From NCBI GenBank assembly GCA_036275935.1, contig DASUCS010000212.1, forward strand, positions 1 through 11,520: a DNA stretch of 11,520 bases, written 5' to 3'. Below, piece after piece: positions 7,092 through 11,520 of this stretch (positions are counted from its first letter, which is position 1; each line of letters starts with the position of its first letter). Source of the DNA: DASUCS01 sp036275935 (GTDB lineage Bacteria > Actinomycetota > Acidimicrobiia > Acidimicrobiales > JACDCH01). A model generated the notes under the pieces. That model did no database searches. It was not told the DNA's origin and worked only from the letters and a program-made list of their open reading frames with translations. A program made the position numbers and the translations under genes.

Positions 7092-8291
7092 TCAGCCGAC
7101 GCGGATCGGAAGCTTGCGTGGACCGCGCACTTGCCCGCCCGACCACTGCACCGCATCGGGATCGGCGAGCGAGAACTCCGGGAAGGCCTCGAGCCACGCT
7201 TCGAGCGCGACGCGCAGCTCCATGCGAGCCAAGTGCGACCCGGCGCAGCGGTGGATACCGAGGCCGAACGCGGCGTGACGGTTCTCTTCGCGGTCGATGA
7301 TGACCTGGTCCGCGTCTTCGAAGAACTCGGGATCGCGGTTCGCCGACGGGAACGGCAGCAGCACCCACTCCTCGGCCTTCATCGGGCAGCCGTGCCAGTC
7401 CATGTCTTCCTTCACGAGGCGGGCCATCGTCACGGGTGAGTACGCGCGCAGGAGCTCCTCGATCGCGGTCGGCAGCAGTGCGGGCTCCTTCACGAGTCGC
7501 TCTCGGTCAGAGGCATGTCCGGCGAGGTGCCAGATCGACGCGCCGATCGCGCTCCATGTCGTGTCGATGCCGGCCAGGAGCAGCAGCGCGATCGTGCCGC
7601 CGACCTGCTCGACCGCGACGGCTTGGCCATCCATCTCTTGGTTCAGCAAGAACGTGGTGAGGTCGTCGCGCGGGTTGTCGATGTGATCCTGCACCTGATC
7701 GCGCAGGTACTCGAACAACACCATCATCCCTTCGGCGCGCTCCTCCATCGGAAGCGACACGCCCTCGAGCACGTGCTTCACGAACCCACGGAAGCGATCG
7801 GCGTCCTCCTGCGGGAAGCCGAGCATGTGCGCGATGACACGCACAGGGATGTGCTGCGAGTACTCCTCTGCGGCGTCGACGATGTCGCGGCCGCGCATCT
7901 CGTCGATCAACTCCTCGCAGTACGCGCGAGTGAAGGGTTCGAGCTTCTCGATCGCCTGCGGCGCGAACGGCTGCAGCAACAGCCGGCGTGCCCCCTTGTG
8001 GTACGGCGGATCGGACGAGATCGGCGGCGCGATCCCGCGGGGTGCGAGCTCCATCGGCGGACGGAACTCGGTGACGAGGATGCTCCGCGACGTGAAGTGC
8101 TCGGTGTCGTACGCGATCTCGGCAACGTCCTCGTGACGCGTCGGCAGCCACACCCCGCCGTAGCGCGTGGTGTGCGCGACGGGACATGTCTCGCGCAGCT
8201 CCTCCCAGATCGGATAGGGATCGGCGGCCCACACGTCGTCGGTGTGGTCGAAGTCCGTTGTCCAGTCCTCGACCGGCGGATGGTGCCCCAT
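7092..8291 (-). CDS. Cytochrome P450 monooxygenase
   Basis: 399-aa soluble bacterial P450 with no membrane anchor. It hydroxylates an organic substrate with O2 and electrons delivered by a ferredoxin. Seen: DPPYHKGARRLL (94-105, C-helix region), I-helix oxygen-activation motif AGIDTT (240-245), Glu279-xx-Arg282 of the K helix, and heme-binding loop FGLGIHRCAG (342-351) with Cys349 as the thiolate ligand. Length is normal for class I actinobacterial P450s. Start: ATG 8291 overlaps the ferredoxin stop by one base (TGATG). A strong GGAGG at 8303-8299 lies in the ferredoxin's last codons, seven bases upstream. The adjacent ferredoxin is the likely electron donor; no ferredoxin reductase is in view. 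I could not assign a CYP family. Together with the downstream BVMO, it suggests hydroxylation of a skeleton whose ketone is later cleaved. Confidence 0.95.
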   Translation of the reverse strand: MGHHPPVEDWTTDFDHTDDVWAADPYPIWEELRETCPVAHTTRYGGVWLPTRHEDVAEIAYDTEHFTSRSILVTEFRPPMELAPRGIAPPISSDPPYHKGARRLLLQPFAPQAIEKLEPFTRAYCEELIDEMRGRDIVDAAEEYSQHIPVRVIAHMLGFPQEDADRFRGFVKHVLEGVSLPMEERAEGMMVLFEYLRDQVQDHIDNPRDDLTTFLLNQEMDGQAVAVEQVGGTIALLLLAGIDTTWSAIGASIWHLAGHASDRERLVKEPALLPTAIEELLRAYSPVTMARLVKEDMDWHGCPMKAEEWVLLPFPSANRDPEFFEDADQVIIDREENRHAAFGLGIHRCAGSHLARMELRVALEAWLEAFPEFSLADPDAVQWSGGQVRGPRKLPIRVG

Positions 8292-8488
8292 CAGCCTTCC
8301 TCCACGATCACGGCTTGCTCGGGACAGTTGAGCGCCGCGAGCCGAGCGTTGTGCTCCTGCTCGGGCGCGACGGTGCCGTCACCGATCTCGTGGCCGTTGC
8401 CGATGTCGTCCGGCTCGAAGAGGTCGGGGGCAAGGGCGTAACAACGTCCGTGGCCCTCGCAACGACTCTCGTCGACGTGGATCTTCAT
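8291..8488 (-). CDS. Small ferredoxin, single-cluster [3Fe-4S] type with CxxHxxC motif
   Basis: 65-aa electron carrier, almost certainly for the adjacent P450. Seen: Cys10-EGHGR-Cys16 and a single later Cys55 followed by Pro (NCPEQA), giving three cysteine ligands with His13 at the place where a [4Fe-4S] ferredoxin has its second Cys. This pattern is typical of P450-partner [3Fe-4S] ferredoxins in actinobacteria; the residue at the His position varies between paralogues and may tune redox potential. Start: ATG 8488 is preceded on the minus strand by AGGGAGA with good spacing. An in-frame ATG at 8503 would add five residues but has less support and would overlap the divergent gene. The stop overlaps the P450 start (TGATG). 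It is the first gene of the operon, so its promoter must lie inside or beside the divergent crotonase start. Confidence 0.92.
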   Translation of the reverse strand: MKIHVDESRCEGHGRCYALAPDLFEPDDIGNGHEIGDGTVAPEQEHNARLAALNCPEQAVIVEEG

Positions 8489-8501
8489 AGTGTCTCCCTG
8501 C
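8489..8501. promoter_or_regulatory. 13-bp gap between divergent starts, possible leaderless promoter for the plus-strand gene
   Basis: Only 13 bp separate the ferredoxin ATG (8488, minus) and the crotonase ATG (8502, plus). The minus gene has a Shine-Dalgarno (AGGGAGA) in this gap. The plus gene has none, but TAGTGT at 8488-8493 fits a TANNNT -10 element 8 nt before its ATG, as expected for a leaderless mRNA. At least one promoter must sit inside the opposing coding region. The promoter assignment is inference. Confidence 0.35.
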
Positions 8502-9356
8502 ATGGGACAGGCGATTCGAATCGAAGACTACGGGGCAGTGCGAAACCTCGTCCTCTGCCGCCCTGACGAGTTCAACACGATCACGCCGCAGTTGCGAGAC
8601 GAGCTCGATGCCGCCCTCGACGACTCGGACCGCGACAACGCAGTGAAGGTCGTGCTCATCACCGCGGAAGGCCGGGCGTTCTGTGCCGGTTTCGGCCTCG
8701 ACTGGTCGACCGCCGCGCCCGCGGCGAACGCCGCACCACCGGAGCGCGTCTGGGACACCGTCATGGACGTGCAGATGATCGGACGGTTCGGCAACACGTT
8801 CGCCAAGCTGCACTCGATCTCGAAGCCGACCGTCGCCGCGGTGCAGGGCTGGTGCATCGCTGGCGGCACCGACATGATCCTCAACGCCGACCTCATCGTC
8901 GCCGGCGAGTCGGCCCGCTTCGGCTATCCGCCAGCGCGGGTGTGGGGCGTGCCCGAAGCACCGTGGGTGTGGGTCGCCCGTCTGGGTCTCGAACGGGCGA
9001 AGCGCTACCTCTTCACCGGCGACGAGCTCACAGCGCGCGAGGCCGCCGACGTCGGGATGATCCTCGAGTGCGTCCCCGACGACGACCTCCACGATCGCGC
9101 GCACGCACTCGCACAACGCATCGCGCTGCTGCCGCTCAACCAGCTCCAGATGATGAAGTGGATGCTCAACGACGTCGCCCGGCACCAGTACCAGCCCGAC
9201 ACCAGCCGGCTGCTCGGGTTCATCTTCGACGGCGTCGCCCGCCACACGCAGGAAGGCAACGACTTCGTCGCCCGAGCCCAGGAGATCGGCTGGCGGGAGG
9301 CAGTGCGCGAGCGGGACCGGCCGTTCGGCGACTACGGAGAACGGAATGCGACGTGA
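8502..9356 (+). CDS. Enoyl-CoA hydratase/isomerase (crotonase) family protein, atypical active site
   Basis: 284-aa crotonase-fold protein expected to bind an acyl-CoA. Seen: VRNLVLCRPDEFNTIT (13-28), first oxyanion segment FCAGFGLDW (60-68), an Ala/Pro-rich stretch (70-80), second oxyanion segment VQGWCIAGGTDM (114-125), and RAKRYLFTGDELTAREA (165-181). Asp124 replaces the first catalytic Glu of rat crotonase, and the second Glu falls at Pro144 or Ala145 in FGYPPARVWGVPEAP. A standard hydratase mechanism is therefore unlikely. Glu152 is a nearby acidic candidate. It shares the family but not the residues of the crotonase at 4288-5064, so the two probably do different steps. Start: ATG 8502 lacks a Shine-Dalgarno; GTG 8490 is in frame but also unsupported. 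Divergent from the oxidative operon and followed 24 bp later by a pirin gene. The family is certain, the reaction unknown. Confidence 0.88.
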   Translation: MGQAIRIEDYGAVRNLVLCRPDEFNTITPQLRDELDAALDDSDRDNAVKVVLITAEGRAFCAGFGLDWSTAAPAANAAPPERVWDTVMDVQMIGRFGNTFAKLHSISKPTVAAVQGWCIAGGTDMILNADLIVAGESARFGYPPARVWGVPEAPWVWVARLGLERAKRYLFTGDELTAREAADVGMILECVPDDDLHDRAHALAQRIALLPLNQLQMMKWMLNDVARHQYQPDTSRLLGFIFDGVARHTQEGNDFVARAQEIGWREAVRERDRPFGDYGERNAT

Positions 9357-9365
9357 CCACAACTT

Positions 9366-9379
9366 GTTGATGTGTCAAC
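9366..9379. repeat. Small palindrome GTTGA-TGTG-TCAAC upstream of the pirin gene
   Basis: A 5-bp inverted repeat with a 4-bp spacer ends one base before the pirin ATG at 9381. It could be a weak operator or a hairpin over the start site. The gap between the crotonase stop and the pirin start holds no Shine-Dalgarno. A palindrome this short can occur by chance. Confidence 0.3.
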
Positions 9380-9380
9380 T

Positions 9381-10091
9381 ATGAGCGAGACGATCGACAT
9401 CCGCCGGGCCGACAGCCGGCCCCACACCCAGCTGGGCTGGCTCGACAGCCACCACAGCTTCAGCTTCGGCCACCACTACGACCCGTCCAACACCCATCAC
9501 GGGTTGCTGCTCGTGTCGAACGACGACCGCGTGCGCGGCGGCACGGGCTTCAGCACCCATCCGCACCAGGACATGGAGATCATCACCTGGGTCCTGGAAG
9601 GGCGACTCGAGCACAAGGACTCCGAGGGCAACCACGGCGAGATCTATCCGGGTCTCGCGCAGCGGATGAGCGCGGGCACCGGAATATGGCACTCCGAGAT
9701 GAATCCGGCGTCCGCGGACGACGTCCACTTCGTGCAGATGTGGGTGCTGCCCGACACCGAACGCATCAACCCCGGGTACGAGCAACTCGACATCAACCAC
9801 GAGCTCGACAAGGGCGGGTTGCAGCCGATCGCATCGGGCCAAGGACACGATGCTGCGATCTCGATCCGTCAGCGCGACGCAGTGCTGTGGGGTGGACGGC
9901 TGAAGCCGGACGAGACGGTGACGGTGCCGGACGGCCCCCACGTGCACGTGTTCATCGCGGCCGGCGGCGCGTCACTCGAGGGTGCAGGTGCGTTGGCCGA
10001 AGGCGACGCGGTTCGATTGGTGGCCGCCGGTTCGCCGTCGTTGACCGCGGGACCGACGGGCGCCGAAGTCCTGATCTGGGTGACCGCCTGA
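9381..10091 (+). CDS. Pirin family bicupin, YhhW-like
   Basis: 236-aa cytoplasmic metal-binding bicupin. Seen: GWLDSHHSFSFGHHYDP (19-35), cupin metal site GFSTHPHQDMEI (56-67) with His60 and His62, and MSAGTGIWHSEMNP (96-109) with His104 and Glu106, completing a 3-His/1-Glu metal site. As recalled, E. coli YhhW has the same blocks and a similar length (231 aa) and shows quercetin 2,3-dioxygenase activity in vitro. The true role of most pirins is unknown: dioxygenase, redox sensor or regulator. Start: ATG 9381 fits the YhhW N-terminus; GTG 9372 in frame would add three residues. No Shine-Dalgarno is visible, so it may be translated through coupling with the crotonase 24 bp upstream or from a leaderless mRNA. 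Its place beside a P450 and BVMO suggests aromatic or oxidative metabolism, which is inference. Confidence 0.9.
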   Translation: MSETIDIRRADSRPHTQLGWLDSHHSFSFGHHYDPSNTHHGLLLVSNDDRVRGGTGFSTHPHQDMEIITWVLEGRLEHKDSEGNHGEIYPGLAQRMSAGTGIWHSEMNPASADDVHFVQMWVLPDTERINPGYEQLDINHELDKGGLQPIASGQGHDAAISIRQRDAVLWGGRLKPDETVTVPDGPHVHVFIAAGGASLEGAGALAEGDAVRLVAAGSPSLTAGPTGAEVLIWVTA

Positions 10092-10106
10092 CGACCGAAC
10101 GGATTC

Positions 10107-10148
10107 TGGCAGTACCGGCGATACAGATGTGTATCGCCGGTACTGCCA
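10107..10148. terminator. Long stem-loop between convergent genes (probable bidirectional terminator)
   Basis: Perfect 18-bp inverted repeat: left arm 10107-10124 (TGGCAGTACCGGCGATAC), 6-nt loop AGATGT, right arm 10131-10148. It begins 15 bp after the pirin stop and ends 12 bp before the stop of the convergent beta-helix gene. No T-tract follows in the plus direction. Its core GG(T/C)AGTA resembles that of the stem-loop at 5074-5108. Confidence 0.8.
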
Positions 10149-10160
10149 AAACGAAGAGGT

Positions 10161-11520
10161 TCAGGCGACCGTCACGTTCGAGGTCGTGAAGACCGGCGTG
10201 ACGTTGTTGTAGATGGTGTTGCCGTTGATCGTCACCGTCTGGGGGACGGTCGCCGACTGGACACCGATTCCGGTGGTCACGAGGTCGTTGAACTCGCCGT
10301 CACCGAGCAAGTTGTTCTGCCCGATCACGTTGTTCTGGATGATCATCCCCGACACGTCCTGGTTCGGGGCGTGCGAGTGGATCGCGACGCCCGGTAGGCC
10401 GTTGCCGTTGATGATGTTGCCGGACACGGTGTTGTCGTAGGACGCCATGCCCGGCCCGGCGGCGGCGAACAGCACGCCGGCTCCGAATCCGTGCAGGCCG
10501 TTGTTCAACGACATGTTGTTGCTGATCGTGTTCCCGAACACGCCGCCCATCGTCGGTTGCGGCACACCGTTGGCATCGAGTGCGCTGGGGTTGTGCGACG
10601 GCAGCGTGATGCCGCAGTCGTCGGCGTTGTTCTGCACGAGGTTGCCGTTGATGGTGTTGCCCGTGTTCGGACCGAGCTCGTCGGTGTAGAGCATTCCGCC
10701 CGAGTTGCTGTCCGAGATGTTGTCGACCACGTTGGACGTGACCGCGGACATCAGGTGGATGCCTTCACCGCAGTCACCCGGGATCTCGCCGTTCACCTGG
10801 CACTCGCCGTAGGCGGTGGTGCTCGGCTTGCCGACGTTGTTCCCGGACACGGTGTTGCCGGCCAGGACGACGTTGGAGGTGCTCAGCACGAGGATGCCCT
10901 CGCCGAAGGCGCCGTGGACGGTGAAGCCCTCGACCCTCGAACCGGCAGCAGTGACCAGGATCGCCGCTGCGTCCATGGTCTGGCCTGACCCTTGGCTCAG
11001 GCCGGCGGCATTCACCGTCGCACCGAACCCGAGCAATGTCAGCTGCTTCGAAACCACCACCAACTCGTGGTAGGTGCCCGGTCCCACCGAGACGGTGTCA
11101 CCGGCGGCCGCGTTGGTGATGGCCTGGCCGATCGTCTTGCAGGGGCTGGCGACCGGACCGCACGTGTTGCTGTCCGCGCCGGTTGTCGACACGTTCCACG
11201 TCGTGCCGCCGGAGCCGGCCGCGGGCCGGGTGATCGATGTGATCGCCGGGTTCGTGGGGCCCGTTCCCGGGAGCGCCGTCCCCGGGGTCCCGGACAGGGT
11301 GACCGGTGCCGACGGGTCCGACGGTGCCGAGGTGGCGCCACCGTCATGCGCGTCGGCCATCGCGATGACGCGGTAGGCGACCGTTGAGCCAGCGGTTTGG
11401 CTGGCGTCGGTGAGCGTCGTCGCGGGCGACTGGGTCACCACGCCACCGGATTGTGTGCCGTTCACCGGCGATCCGACGTTGGTGAACGTTCCCGAGCCGG
11501 TGGGGTCGACCTGCACCTGG
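10161..11520 (-). CDS. Right-handed parallel beta-helix repeat protein with FN3-like segment (5' end outside window)
   Basis: Probably a secreted or surface protein. Only the C-terminal 453 or so residues are visible; the frame is still open at the right edge, so the signal peptide, if any, is not seen. Counting from the GTG at 11516: residues 1-76 resemble the end of a fibronectin type III domain (VAYRVIAMADAHDGGATSAP), then a Gly/Pro/Thr linker. SPCKTIGQAI...GDTVSVGPGTYHE (124-151) is the usual entry to a pectate-lyase-like beta-helix. From about 155 on come coils rich in Asn and Gly turns, such as NTVSGNN, NTISNN, NIINGN, NVIGQNN and NTIYNN, as in NosD/CASH-type proteins. Two Cys pairs could form disulfides. 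No sortase motif or membrane helix at the C-terminus. Carbohydrate binding or polysaccharide lysis is possible, but no catalytic site is recognised. Confidence 0.85.
   Translation of the reverse strand, partial: QVQVDPTGSGTFTNVGSPVNGTQSGGVVTQSPATTLTDASQTAGSTVAYRVIAMADAHDGGATSAPSDPSAPVTLSGTPGTALPGTGPTNPAITSITRPAAGSGGTTWNVSTTGADSNTCGPVASPCKTIGQAITNAAAGDTVSVGPGTYHELVVVSKQLTLLGFGATVNAAGLSQGSGQTMDAAAILVTAAGSRVEGFTVHGAFGEGILVLSTSNVVLAGNTVSGNNVGKPSTTAYGECQVNGEIPGDCGEGIHLMSAVTSNVVDNISDSNSGGMLYTDELGPNTGNTINGNLVQNNADDCGITLPSHNPSALDANGVPQPTMGGVFGNTISNNMSLNNGLHGFGAGVLFAAAGPGMASYDNTVSGNIINGNGLPGVAIHSHAPNQDVSGMIIQNNVIGQNNLLGDGEFNDLVTTGIGVQSATVPQTVTINGNTIYNNVTPVFTTSNVTVA

Noticed and set aside
7088..7156. 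BVMO start 23 residues further upstream
   Set aside because: Would overlap the conserved C-terminus of the P450; ATG 7087 right after its stop fits operon packing.
7515..8441. A 308-residue open frame on the plus strand
   Set aside because: Antisense to the P450 and ferredoxin genes, which have all their diagnostic motifs.
10161..11100. Repeated Asn-Gly codon patterns that look like a DNA repeat array or CRISPR
   Set aside because: These are degenerate protein beta-helix turns inside one open frame; no identical repeats with even spacers exist.
1..11520. tRNA, rRNA, riboswitch, insertion sequence, CRISPR or attachment sites
   Set aside because: Nearly all bases are in supported genes with short gaps, and none of the gaps carries such a structure.

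Overview
The window is about 11.5 kb of high-GC DNA, dense with genes and coding on both strands. It looks like an actinobacterial chromosome. The P450/ferredoxin/monooxygenase set, the mycobacterial-type arylsulfatase and the strong G/C third-position bias fit that, possibly class Acidimicrobiia, but no rRNA or marker gene is present and the class is a guess. I see no tRNA, CRISPR array, insertion sequence or phage gene.

Layout. (1) Bases 1-1181, plus strand: the 3' end of a mitochondrial-type aconitase gene, overlapped by a trans-aconitate 2-methyltransferase gene (ATGA overlap). This pairs a TCA enzyme with the enzyme that disarms its inhibitory side product. (2) Bases 1193-1948, minus strand: a receiver-domain response regulator whose second half looks like a degenerate GGDEF domain. 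(3) Bases 2012-5064, plus strand: a large arylsulfatase with a formylglycine motif and a crotonase-fold (enoyl-CoA hydratase/isomerase family) enzyme, joined by another ATGA overlap. A 15-bp stem-loop closes this operon and the convergent one. (4) Bases 8488-5126, minus strand: a tight three-gene oxidative operon of a 65-aa [3Fe-4S]-type ferredoxin, a cytochrome P450, and a Baeyer-Villiger monooxygenase with an N-terminal extension like 4-hydroxyacetophenone monooxygenase. (5) Bases 8502-10091, plus strand, divergent from the ferredoxin with only 13 bp between start codons: a second atypical crotonase and a YhhW-like pirin (bicupin). (6) A second long stem-loop, then the minus-strand 3' part of a gene for a surface or secreted right-handed beta-helix protein with an FN3-like segment. 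It is cut off by the window's right edge.

Working model (inference): regions 3-5 form an accessory catabolic island in which a sulfate ester is hydrolysed, the carbon skeleton is hydroxylated by the P450 (fed by its own ferredoxin), a ketone is converted to an ester or lactone by the BVMO, and CoA-thioester steps are handled by two crotonases that lack one canonical catalytic glutamate. No CoA ligase, acyl-CoA dehydrogenase, ferredoxin reductase, formylglycine-generating enzyme or transporter lies in the window, so the substrate cannot be named. Regions 1 and 2 look like housekeeping and signalling genes next to the island rather than part of it.
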